DNA of 11,970 bases, taken from Acidobacteriota bacterium (GTDB lineage Bacteria; Acidobacteriota; UBA6911; RPQK01; JADFOI01). The stretch is taken from positions 1-11,970 of the forward strand of contig JAPYTY010000039.1 of assembly GCA_029942065.1 (NCBI GenBank). The letters run 5' to 3'. Made by a program: the position numbers and the translations under genes. Shown here piece by piece: positions 4,503 through 11,881 of this stretch. Position 1 is the first letter of the stretch; every line of letters starts with the position of its first letter. The notes below the pieces were generated by a model that was not told the DNA's origin, did not search any database, and saw only the letters and a program-made list of their open reading frames with translations.

Positions 4503-6176
4503 ATGGACCATGAGCAACTCGAGGTAGATGTTCTGTTCGTGGGCGCCGGCCCTGCCAGTCTGGCAGGTGCTTTGCATCTTTCCCACCTGATTCGAGATCA
4601 CAATGAGGCGATTCGGTCGGGAACAAAGACGGGGGAGAAACTCGAAGATCTGACGCTGCTGGTGGTGGAAAAGGGTAGAGAAATAGGCTCTCATGCCTTG
4701 AGTGGAGCTGTTGTTGATCCCCGGGCCTTTGATGAACTGATGGACGGGGTGACCAATGAGCCCCCTCCCTACGACGCGCCGGTTGACGACGACGCTTTTT
4801 ACATTCTGACTCGCACAGGCAGCTTTCGTTCCCCCATTACCCCGCCTCCCCTGCAGAACCACGGTTACTATGTGGCCTCTTTGGGAAAACTGGTGAAATG
4901 GATGGCTGATTTGTGTGAGGCCAACGGGGTTGAAGTCTATCCTGAATTTCCAGCGGTGGAGTTGTTATATGAGGGGGATTCGATTGTCGGAGCGCGGATG
5001 GGCGATAAGGGAATCGACAAGGACGGCAAGCCCAAAGCCAACGCCGAGCCGGGAATTGAGGTGCTGGCCAAGGTGACGGTACTGGGGGAGGGACCTCGGG
5101 GAACCTTGACGAGACAAGCCGAGCAGCGCCTGAAGCTAAACGATAAGTGCCATCCTCAGATTTATGCCGTTGGAGTGAAGGAAATCTGGCAAGCTTCCCG
5201 TGAGATCCAGCCCGGGCGGGTCTACCACACCCTTGGTTTTCCACTGGGAACCCGGGAATTCGGCGGTGGCTTTATCTACACCATGAGGGACAACCTGATT
5301 GACCTTGGGCTTGTGGTAGGCCTTGATTACAAGGACCCTTCACTTGACGCCCATCACCTGTTTCAGCAGTTCAAGCGCCATCCCTTCGTTCGAGATCTGC
5401 TCGAGGGCGCCAAGGTACTCTCGTATGGGGCCAAGGCAATTCCTGAAGGAGGGTACTATTCCATGCCCCGACTTTATGCAGACGGGTTGCTCATTACGGG
5501 AGATGCGGGGGGATTCCTGAACTCCCAGCGTCTGAAAGGGATTCACCTGGCCGTCAAATCTGGAATGCTGGCGGCAGAAACGATTTTCGAGGCCCTGCTC
5601 CACAAAAACTATTCCGCCGATCAACTCAGCACCTTCACCTCTGGTTTCGAGGGAAGCTGGGCCAAGCAGGAACTCTGGAAAGTGCGGAATTTTCGACAGT
5701 CTTTTCAGGGAGGCTTCTGGACTGGAATGATCCATGCCGGATTTCAGTTTCTCAGCAATGGCAGGGGGTTGAGGGATCCGTTCCCCACCCAGGCCGGACA
5801 TACCTTGATGAAACGTCTCAAGGATGTTTGTGGAGAAGTGGGTGATGAGGTGGTTTTTGATGGGCAGCTTACTTTTGACAAGTTGACCGATGTTTTCTAT
5901 TCAAACACGGCTCACGAGGAAGATCAGCCCTGCCATCTGAAAATTCTGGACTTTGATGTCTGTCACAATCGTTGTCAGGTGGAGTACGGTAATCCCTGCC
6001 AGCATTTTTGTCCTGCCCACGTTTACGAAATGGTCGAGCAGCAGGACCAGCCTCGACTGCAGTTGAATTTCAGCAACTGCGTGCACTGTAAGACCTGTGA
6101 CATCATGGATCCCTATCAGATTATTGTTTGGACGCCACCTGAAGGGGGTGGGGGGCCTGATTATAAGAATATGTGA
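4503..6176 (+). CDS. Electron transfer flavoprotein-ubiquinone oxidoreductase (ETF-QO)
   Basis: This 557-residue protein matches the full length of the family. It takes electrons from reduced ETF, itself fed by acyl-CoA and other dehydrogenases, through FAD and a 4Fe-4S cluster to quinone at the inner membrane. The N-terminus shows the dinucleotide-binding loop VGAGPASLAGALHL (residues 13-26) and EKGREIGSHALSGAVVDP. Further on, PEGGYYSMPRLYADG and LLITGDAGGFLNSQRLKGIH form the second FAD-binding and membrane-contact region. The cluster cysteines are Cys503 (HFCPAHVYE) and Cys526, Cys529 and Cys532 (NCVHCKTCDIMDP). The C-terminus PEGGGGPDYKNM is the family ending. No etfA or etfB genes are adjacent. 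The gene stands alone between inverted repeat copies C and D. The start is chosen from the family N-terminus; no ribosome site is evident. Confidence 0.97.
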   Translation: MDHEQLEVDVLFVGAGPASLAGALHLSHLIRDHNEAIRSGTKTGEKLEDLTLLVVEKGREIGSHALSGAVVDPRAFDELMDGVTNEPPPYDAPVDDDAFYILTRTGSFRSPITPPPLQNHGYYVASLGKLVKWMADLCEANGVEVYPEFPAVELLYEGDSIVGARMGDKGIDKDGKPKANAEPGIEVLAKVTVLGEGPRGTLTRQAEQRLKLNDKCHPQIYAVGVKEIWQASREIQPGRVYHTLGFPLGTREFGGGFIYTMRDNLIDLGLVVGLDYKDPSLDAHHLFQQFKRHPFVRDLLEGAKVLSYGAKAIPEGGYYSMPRLYADGLLITGDAGGFLNSQRLKGIHLAVKSGMLAAETIFEALLHKNYSADQLSTFTSGFEGSWAKQELWKVRNFRQSFQGGFWTGMIHAGFQFLSNGRGLRDPFPTQAGHTLMKRLKDVCGEVGDEVVFDGQLTFDKLTDVFYSNTAHEEDQPCHLKILDFDVCHNRCQVEYGNPCQHFCPAHVYEMVEQQDQPRLQLNFSNCVHCKTCDIMDPYQIIVWTPPEGGGGPDYKNM

Positions 6177-6185
6177 TCACAAGAT

Positions 6186-6379
6186 GTAGAAGCGCACTGC
6201 GTGCGCAGAGAAACATGCTTCCCGTGCAGAGAAACACCTCACTGCGTTCGGTGTGGAGAACCGCGCTGCCGCGCGTGGAGAACAAAGGGATCTTGTAGCG
6301 GCCCTCCGGAATCAGCAGGGGACCCCGTTCTCCTTTTCGTGGAACGTGGAACGCGCTGGTCGAAGACCAGCGCCCGGGG
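6186..6379 (+). repeat. Hairpin repeat element, copy D
   Basis: This copy has four hairpins in its core (6192-6283): GCGCAC/GTGCGC at 6192-6206, a weak CATG/CGTG stem at 6214-6226, CACC/GGTG with inner TC/TC mismatch at 6235-6253, and CGCGC/GCGCG at 6262-6275. Each is followed by AGAGAAAC or TGGAGAAC. The CACC/GGTG stem replaces CTCC/GGAG of the other copies with both arms changed, and the inner pair changes from G-C to A-T. Then come GCGGCCCTCCGGAATC and the terminal hairpin at 6353-6373, as in copy C. The element occupies the convergent gap between the ETF-QO and HAD genes and could serve as a structured 3' end for both, though no T-run follows. Confidence 0.85.
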
Positions 6380-6386
6380 TCAGTTG

Positions 6387-7013
6387 TCAGGCGCTCACAA
6401 TCCCCAACTCCTCCAGTTCCTCCCTCAGCCTGCTTTCTCCTTTGAAAACAAGGCCCGTCATCCCAGCTCGTTCCGCCCCTTGGATATTTTTGACCAGGTC
6501 ATCCACGAACAGGGACCCCTCAGGCGAAGCCCCTGAGTTCTGGAGAGCTGCCTGGTAAATCTCAGAAAGGGGCTTGAGGTGACCGACCTGAAAAGAAAGC
6601 ACGTAATCATCAAACTCCCTTATGAGGGGATTAACTCTTAAAAGATAATTGAACTGCATCTCATTGGTATTGGACAGCGCGATGACCCTGTGGTGTTCCC
6701 TCAGCGTTTGAAAGAGACCCGAGGAGAGAAGATCCCTGGCGCCCTCCTCCTCTACAGCCAGTACGCTTGTCCAGATGTTTTCGAAGGCTTCCAGGGAAAT
6801 GTCAATCGCCAGCAAGTCCTGGATCTGTTGGAAGAATTCCGGGGTGGTGAGGTGGCCTTTTTCGTAGTCGAGGATGCCCGGATGGTTGTCCAGCCGATCG
6901 GTGATCTGCTTGGTCGAGAGTCCACTCAATTCGGAAAGGGTGGTGAGTGCCGGCTCGTAATCGAGTCCCACCAGCACCCTCCCGATATCCAGAAAGATGG
7001 TGTGAAACTTCAC
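6387..7013 (-). CDS. HAD-superfamily phosphatase, YihX-like
   Basis: With GTG at 7013 as start the protein has 208 residues, right for HAD subfamily IA. Motif I is FLDIGRVLV with the nucleophile Asp9; glycine replaces the usual second aspartate, as also in YihX (DLGNV), a sugar-phosphate phosphatase. Motif II is ALSNTN (Ser114), motif III is HLKP (Lys147) and motif IV is FVDD (Asp171, Asp172). A helical cap lies at about residues 15-85. The reaction is probably hydrolysis of a small phosphate ester; the substrate is unknown. The frame is open further upstream to 7310, but that stretch lies over the cstA gene in another frame and has no HAD similarity. The GTG overlaps the cstA stop as GTGA, indicating coupled translation as the last gene of the four-gene unit. 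Confidence 0.9.
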   Translation of the reverse strand: MKFHTIFLDIGRVLVGLDYEPALTTLSELSGLSTKQITDRLDNHPGILDYEKGHLTTPEFFQQIQDLLAIDISLEAFENIWTSVLAVEEEGARDLLSSGLFQTLREHHRVIALSNTNEMQFNYLLRVNPLIREFDDYVLSFQVGHLKPLSEIYQAALQNSGASPEGSLFVDDLVKNIQGAERAGMTGLVFKGESRLREELEELGIVSA

Positions 7014-8683
7014 TTGTGGGAACCGGCTAAACTGGCAGCATCTTCCTTTCGAAAAATGCGAATTCCGGCTTCCACGGCCAGCCAGATTGAAAGAACCAGG
7101 ATGACTCCGCCCATTGTCAGTAAAAGATAGGTCTCGTCGTTCCAGAAGTCTCGGATCTTTATCAGCATGGCTGTCAGGGTGGTGATCAGCATGAAGATCA
7201 TGGGAGCGGCCGTATACCAGTAGGGGCGTTTTTGCTGCATGAGGTAGAGGGTGACGGTGAGAAGCGTCAAACCTCCCAGGACCTGATTGGTAGTGCCGAA
7301 AAGCTGCCATAAAGCTAACCCGGCGGCTTGTCCTTCCACTTCATAAAAGGCAAAAAATCCAATCACGAAAACCGCCAGGAATGAAGCAAGATAGCGGTTG
7401 GAAAGCACGGGGAGGCGCAGGGTCTCCCCCATTTCCGATATGTTGAATCGAAGTAAGCGTGTTGCTGAGTCCAGTGTGGTCAAAGCAAACGAAATCGCCA
7501 CCAGGGCAATGAATGCTTTTCCGATCTCCAGAGGAAGCCCCAGCTGATTGATGAAGAGAGCGGATCCGTCGATAAAGGCCCTCATGTTGGGTCCCAGACC
7601 GTCAGCAGACTCCCATGAGCTGTAGTGAGCTAGCCATAGATCGCGGGTCAGGAAGCCGGCCGTACAAGCCAGTACCGAAGCTAATCCCAGCAGGGACTCT
7701 CCAATCATGCCGCCGTAACCGATCAGAGTGGCATCACTTTCTTGATTGATTTGTTTGGCGGTGGTGCCGGAGGACACAAGTCCATGAAATCCGGAAATGG
7801 CACCGCAGGCGATCACAATGAAGACAAACGGAAACAGAGGGGGTGCGCCCACCGGATGGGTTTGGATTGCGGGTGCAGCGAATTCGGGTCGCAGGACGAA
7901 AAAACCGAGAAAAATTGAAGCCAGGCCCAGATACAGCAGCAACGAGTTGATGTAATCTCGTGGCTGCAGCAGCAACCACACCGGAAGCACCGAGGCGATG
8001 AAGCTGTAGATCAATAAAAGGACGCTCCATTGGCCCAGGCTCAAATCGATGGTTGGCAGCCTGATCCCGATCCAGATGCTGGCCAGGGTGATGATGAAGA
8101 CGACCCACGTCACGCGCCAGATGGAAACATTTTTCTTGTAGACTAGCCAGCCGACTCCCAGGGCTAAAATCATCAAGGTAGCGGAAGGATAAATGGCTTC
8201 CGGATTGTAGGCGGTACTTAAAAGCGTGGCACAAACGTGCACGAACACGCCCATGGCAAGGGAAATGAGAAAAAAGATGATGATGTGAAACAGAGTTTTG
8301 GCTCGGCGGCCGATAATGGATTCGGCCACCTTGCCGACTGACATTCCCCGGGCACGCATGGAAATGACCAGAGCTCCAAAGTCATGGACGGCGCCAATGA
8401 AAAGCGTTCCCAAAACAACCCACAACATGGCAGGCACCCAGCCCCAGATGACGGCGATGGCCGGTCCAAGCATGGGAGACAGTCCGGCGATGGAAGCATA
8501 GTGGTGTCCGAAAAGGATGTATTTGTTGGTTGGAACGTAGTCGACTCCATCCTGGAGTTGGTGGGCAGGGGTCGTGATCTCGGGATTCAGTTGAAAGATA
8601 CGGACTGCCAGGTGCTTCGCGTAGAGATGATAACCAGCCAGGTAGAGAACAAAGCAGCCTATTGTCGCAAGAATCGGAGCCAT
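7010..8683 (-). CDS. cstA: CstA-family carbon starvation / peptide or pyruvate transporter
   Basis: This 557-residue protein has about 14-16 hydrophobic spans. It carries the family signature near residues 45-115: DGVDYVPTNKYILFGHHYAS, AGLSPMLGPAIAVIWGW and GAVHDFGALVISMRARG. Later it shows SGFHGLVSSGTTAKQI, ALTTLDSATRLLRF and LWQLFGTTNQVLGGL. Family members in E. coli take up peptides (CstA) or pyruvate (BtsT) and are induced on carbon starvation. E. coli CstA is about 700 residues, so this is a short form lacking part of the C-terminal region, as is common outside enterobacteria. It begins 9 bases after the methyltransferase-like gene and overlaps the HAD gene by 4 bases. No CRP-type site or sensor kinase (BtsS/YpdA type) is seen nearby. 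Substrate remains uncertain. Confidence 0.93.
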   Translation of the reverse strand: MAPILATIGCFVLYLAGYHLYAKHLAVRIFQLNPEITTPAHQLQDGVDYVPTNKYILFGHHYASIAGLSPMLGPAIAVIWGWVPAMLWVVLGTLFIGAVHDFGALVISMRARGMSVGKVAESIIGRRAKTLFHIIIFFLISLAMGVFVHVCATLLSTAYNPEAIYPSATLMILALGVGWLVYKKNVSIWRVTWVVFIITLASIWIGIRLPTIDLSLGQWSVLLLIYSFIASVLPVWLLLQPRDYINSLLLYLGLASIFLGFFVLRPEFAAPAIQTHPVGAPPLFPFVFIVIACGAISGFHGLVSSGTTAKQINQESDATLIGYGGMIGESLLGLASVLACTAGFLTRDLWLAHYSSWESADGLGPNMRAFIDGSALFINQLGLPLEIGKAFIALVAISFALTTLDSATRLLRFNISEMGETLRLPVLSNRYLASFLAVFVIGFFAFYEVEGQAAGLALWQLFGTTNQVLGGLTLLTVTLYLMQQKRPYWYTAAPMIFMLITTLTAMLIKIRDFWNDETYLLLTMGGVILVLSIWLAVEAGIRIFRKEDAASLAGSHK

Positions 8684-8692
8684 GCCTTGGAT

Positions 8693-9334
8693 CTACTCGT
8701 AGACAAAGAGGTATTCCTTGAAACCGTTTCTGAGCAGAAAGGAATTGCAGACGCGGAAGTGTGGCATCAGATGATTGAGATCGGTTTGCTGATACCCGGG
8801 GCAGGGCCGCAGGACGGTAGATCCCGCCTGGTACTGGAGGTTTTCCTGGTCCTGGATTCTGAAAGTTGTGGGTTTTTCGGGAATATGTTTCAAGGTGGAA
8901 ATCAGTGAGAACAGCAGTGTCCCCTTATGGCAAAAGTTGTCCAGGTGACTGATCAGGGATTTGAATTCATCCCGCTCCAGATAATTGAAAATGTCCCAGC
9001 TCATGATGATGTCGAAGCGAGTGTTGTGAGTGTAGGGGAGCAGGTAGTCAAAAACCGTTTGGTAAGTGAATCCGTCCTCCGGGGAGAAATAATCAAAGGA
9101 ACTGAGAGTATGATAAAGATCTTCTATATAGATCTTGCAGGAGAACTGTGAGAAAAAATCGACATTGGCACCCAAGGCAGGCCCCAGGTCCAGAATATTA
9201 TATTTTTTCTCATGCCGAAGCTGATAGGAAAGGACGTTGAGTGCTAAAGAAGTGTTGACTTCAAGCTCTGAAGAAGAGAGCGCAATCGGTTTTTGTTTAG
9301 ATTGCACACCTATTGGAGACTTCCATTTGTTCAT
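8693..9334 (-). CDS. Class I SAM-dependent methyltransferase-like protein
   Basis: This 213-residue protein has the layout of a Rossmann-fold methyltransferase. Motif I, NILDLGPALGANVDFFSQF, lies at about residues 46-64; the acidic end of strand 2, IYIEDLY, at 68-74; and FDIIMSWDIFNYL, the motif before the catalytic region, at 107-119. The glycine-rich loop DLGPALG departs from the common DxGxGxG but fits many uncharacterised members. The target is unknown. By my count the region 9001-9240 is 105 of 240 bases GC (44%), against 138 of 240 (57%) in four sampled lines of cstA, so base use differs from its neighbour. It shares ATGA with the end of the bactofilin gene and is followed after 9 bases by cstA, so it is inside an operon. 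A function linked to bactofilin or the cell envelope is only a guess. Confidence 0.75.
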   Translation of the reverse strand: MNKWKSPIGVQSKQKPIALSSSELEVNTSLALNVLSYQLRHEKKYNILDLGPALGANVDFFSQFSCKIYIEDLYHTLSSFDYFSPEDGFTYQTVFDYLLPYTHNTRFDIIMSWDIFNYLERDEFKSLISHLDNFCHKGTLLFSLISTLKHIPEKPTTFRIQDQENLQYQAGSTVLRPCPGYQQTDLNHLMPHFRVCNSFLLRNGFKEYLFVYE

Positions 9335-9888
9335 GCTCGGGATGAAGGCGTATCGTTTTCCAGGCCAAGTCCTCTTTGTCCACTCTCTTCTCCATCTTTC
9401 TTGTCTTTGTGTTTTCCGGAGTCGCCTGGTTCTTCCCTGGACGATTCAGATTTCTTGGTGGAAGCTTCCTTCAAATTGCGCTGTCGGCCTTCGCCCCTGG
9501 CATCCATGTCAATACTGCCCTTGAACTTGGCGCCATCCTCGAGGTTGACCCGCGGCGCAGTCATGTTTCCACGCACCACCCCGGATTGTCGAAGCACGAT
9601 TTTCTCATCTCCAAAAAGATTGCCTTCGACTTCTCCCTCGATACTGATGACTTTTCCGTAAATATCCGCCTGGATGCGTCCATTTCGCCCGACCGTGATG
9701 TTGTTGTTCTTCAGGTCGATTTTCCCTTCAACCTGGCCTTGGATCATCAGATCCTCTTCGCCTGCAAGAGTACCCTTGATGCTGATGGAAGGACCGATTA
9801 TCGCCCGTTCCTTTAATTGTTCCATGGGACTTTTCCTAACTGGTGGCGTTCCGGATTCAGGATTCTCGTCTTTGGTTTTTTTCCACAT
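9331..9888 (-). CDS. Bactofilin (polymer-forming cytoskeletal protein)
   Basis: Taken from ATG 9888 the protein has 185 residues. The centre, about residues 29-130, is a bactofilin domain: ERAIIGPSISIKGTLAGEED, LMIQGQVEGKI, then ITVGRNGRIQADIYGKVISI and IVLRQSGVVRGNMTAPRVNL, ending in GAKFKGSIDMD. Bactofilins form a right-handed beta helix and polymerise into filaments at the membrane that place cell-wall enzymes or other cargo. A charged, low-complexity tail of some 50 residues rich in Lys, Glu, Ser and Gly follows, longer than in many family members. A GTG at 9909 would add seven residues (MPRKAQF), but it lies only about 5 bases from the predicted transcription start, so ATG 9888 is preferred. 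It is the first gene of the four-gene unit, overlapping the next by 4 bases. Confidence 0.93.
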   Translation of the reverse strand: MWKKTKDENPESGTPPVRKSPMEQLKERAIIGPSISIKGTLAGEEDLMIQGQVEGKIDLKNNNITVGRNGRIQADIYGKVISIEGEVEGNLFGDEKIVLRQSGVVRGNMTAPRVNLEDGAKFKGSIDMDARGEGRQRNLKEASTKKSESSREEPGDSGKHKDKKDGEESGQRGLGLENDTPSSRA

Positions 9889-9920
9889 AAATTGCGCTTT
9901 TCTGGGCACCTTGGCTCTTT

Positions 9921-9948
9921 TCTATAATTAATCGCACCCGGAAGTCAA
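9921..9948 (-). promoter_or_regulatory. Promoter of the bactofilin operon
   Basis: On the minus strand TTGACT (9943-9948) is followed after 16 bases by TATAGA (9921-9926). Transcription would begin near 9914, about 26 bases before the ATG at 9888. It lies in the 100-base gap after the SLC13 gene, where no terminator hairpin is seen. Confidence 0.5.
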
Positions 9949-10010
9949 GTGGACGAACTTCCGTCTGCAGCCTTCAAACGGTTCGGTTCGGGGCACGGAA
10001 CACGACTGGA

Positions 10011-11783
10011 TTACAGGGGCCAAATCATTGGAATCGTAATGGTTGCGACGATCCATAAAATGAGGTTCAGGGGAGCGCCTACCTTGAGAAAGTCGGAAAA
10101 CCGGTATCCCCCCGGACCGAAAATAAAGAGGTTGGTCTGATAACCAATAGGGGTCATGAAACTGGCCGAAGCCGCGAACATGACAGCCATCACCAGAGGT
10201 TTGGGGTTGAGCTGTAATTGTTGAGCCGTCGAAAGAACAATCGGAATCATGAGCACTGCGGTGGCATTGTTGCTCATAAACGAGGTGAGTAAAGAGGTGA
10301 ACAGATAGATGCCTGATAGGACGGCCCACGGTCCCCAAAGGTGCAGGCTGTCCGTTAATTCAGTGGCAAAAAAAGTTGCCAGTCCCGTGTTCTCCATGGC
10401 TGATCCCAATGGAATCAGACAGGCCAGCATCACGATGGTTTGCCAGGAAATGTGGTTGTACAGGTCATGCAATCTCAAGCAGCCTGTCAACAGCATCAGG
10501 CCCGTACCCATCACGGCGGCTTCTACGATGGTCAGCAAATTAAAGGTCACCAGAAGAATAATGCCCAAAAAGATACCCACTCCATAGTAAATCTTGTCCT
10601 GACGAACGGACTTGTGACGTACTTCTTCGAATACCAGGAAGTCGGGAGAATGTCTCAATGCTTCAAGCTGGTCACGACTGGTCAGGATGAGGAGGGAGTC
10701 CCCGTATTCCAGTCTTGTTTTGCCGATCCTTTCGCGGATGGTGCGTCCATGGCTTCGGATTGCCAATGCATTGGCATTGAAGGTTTGGCGAAAATTGACT
10801 TCCTTGAGGGTATTGTCGACCAAACGGGAAGTCGGGGAGATAAAGGCCTCGACCAATACGATATTGGCATCTTCCAGATCCTGATCTTTGACGGTTAAGG
10901 CCTTGATGGTGACTCCCTGTGAGGCTTGAACCTGTAAAAGAGAATGAGGATCACCTTGAACCAGCAAGGTATCTCCCGCCTCAAGCCTGGTTTGCTGGGC
11001 CGAGGGGAGTAATCTGGAAGCTCCTCTCAAGATTTCAATCACCTCCAGATTATATTTCTCGCGGAAGGTGGTTTCGGCGATGGACTTACCGATGAAAGGT
11101 GAGTTGTCGTTCAGAATCATTTCCGTAACAAAATGACGCAGTCGATACTCTCGGATGAGACCGCCTGGTTTGCGGGAAGGAACCAGATGGTAACCGATGA
11201 AAAGGAGATAAAGGCTTCCAATCACAAAAAAGATCAGTCCAATCGGGGTAAACTCGAACATTCCAATCTGCCAGTCCAGGTGTTCCTTGGCCAGCGAGTA
11301 GACCAGAAGATTGGTGGAGGTGCCAATCAGAGTGCAGGTACCGGCCACAATGGCGGCGAAAGACATGGGCATCAGGAACTTGCCGGGATCCAGGTTCTTT
11401 TCCCGGGTAACCGCCATGGTCAAAGGCAAGAAAAGGGCCACGGCTGCCGTGTTGTTGATAAAGGCCGATAGCAGACCTACTGATACGATGATGGCAAACA
11501 ATAGTCTGAACTCACTCTCCCTGGCAAGATCCACCAATTTGTTGGCCACGTAGCTCAGTGCACCCGTGGACTCGAGTCCATAGCTCAGAGCCAGCATGCA
11601 GGCCACGGTAACGGTAGCAGGGTTGCCGAATCCGGCAATGGCCTCCTCCGGGGAAACCAGCCGACATGCCACCAAGGCGCTCAAAATGAGAAGGCTCACC
11701 TTGTCCACCGGAAACACCTCAAAGGCAAAAAGGATCACCGATGCGGCCACGATGGCGGCGAGCAATAGCATTTCAAAAGTCAT
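10011..11783 (-). CDS. SLC13/DASS-type carrier with two TrkA_C domains
   Basis: This 590-residue protein consists of two membrane halves (about 1-200 and 398-590) with two soluble TrkA_C (RCK_C) domains between them (about 215-295 and 305-385). The first half carries INNTAAVALFLP (109-120) and GTSTNLLVYSL (154-164); the second carries SNNATAVLMIPI (504-515) and PIGYQTNLFIFGPGG. These paired N-N-T/A and T-N motifs form the sodium and substrate sites in SLC13 carriers. The layout matches the SAC1/YfbS group, some members of which transport sulfate and others carboxylates; the substrate cannot be fixed here. TrkA_C domains bind small ligands and probably regulate the carrier. GAGG lies 4 bases before the ATG at 11783, and a TATCCT (11794-11799) lies close upstream. 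It is transcribed toward the bactofilin operon but separated by 100 bases with a new promoter. Confidence 0.93.
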   Translation of the reverse strand: MTFEMLLLAAIVAASVILFAFEVFPVDKVSLLILSALVACRLVSPEEAIAGFGNPATVTVACMLALSYGLESTGALSYVANKLVDLARESEFRLLFAIIVSVGLLSAFINNTAAVALFLPLTMAVTREKNLDPGKFLMPMSFAAIVAGTCTLIGTSTNLLVYSLAKEHLDWQIGMFEFTPIGLIFFVIGSLYLLFIGYHLVPSRKPGGLIREYRLRHFVTEMILNDNSPFIGKSIAETTFREKYNLEVIEILRGASRLLPSAQQTRLEAGDTLLVQGDPHSLLQVQASQGVTIKALTVKDQDLEDANIVLVEAFISPTSRLVDNTLKEVNFRQTFNANALAIRSHGRTIRERIGKTRLEYGDSLLILTSRDQLEALRHSPDFLVFEEVRHKSVRQDKIYYGVGIFLGIILLVTFNLLTIVEAAVMGTGLMLLTGCLRLHDLYNHISWQTIVMLACLIPLGSAMENTGLATFFATELTDSLHLWGPWAVLSGIYLFTSLLTSFMSNNATAVLMIPIVLSTAQQLQLNPKPLVMAVMFAASASFMTPIGYQTNLFIFGPGGYRFSDFLKVGAPLNLILWIVATITIPMIWPL

Positions 11784-11806
11784 TTCGCCTCAAAGGATAC
11801 ACCGTT

Positions 11807-11863
11807 TGGTGCAGTGGTGCAGTGGTGCAGTAGGTAGGGGTCAGGAGAAGCGCGCTTCGCGCC
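11807..11863 (+). repeat. Hairpin repeat element, truncated copy E, with octamer array
   Basis: Three exact TGGTGCAG octamers (11807-11830) lead into GGGGTCAGGAGAAG and hairpin 1 (GCGCGC, loop TTC, GCGC at 11850-11862). The match to copy A stops inside the 3' arm. Copy A is preceded by a similar GGTGCAGTGG, so the octamer is part of the wider element. It lies immediately upstream of the SLC13 gene, in its leader or promoter region. Confidence 0.7.
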
Positions 11864-11881
11864 TTAACCCGGATAATGCAT
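11864..11881 (+). repeat. Half copy of the 2046-2075 palindrome
   Basis: TTAACCCGGATAATGCAT matches the reverse complement of the palindrome's right half at 16 of 18 positions. The second arm is missing. It is joined directly to the broken end of repeat copy E, which points to an insertion or recombination junction here. Confidence 0.5.

Noticed and set aside
4837..5244. Minus-strand frame of 135 codons inside the ETF-QO gene
   Set aside because: Pro/Arg/Ser-rich shadow of a well-supported gene, without any domain.
7014..7310. Upstream extension of the HAD reading frame by about 99 codons
   Set aside because: It lies over the cstA coding sequence in another frame, is rich in His, Arg and Pro as shadows are, and HAD similarity starts exactly at the GTG at 7013.
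10440..10898. Plus-strand frame of 152 codons inside the SLC13 gene
   Set aside because: It is antisense to the TrkA_C and adjoining membrane region, has no ribosome site and no recognisable domain.
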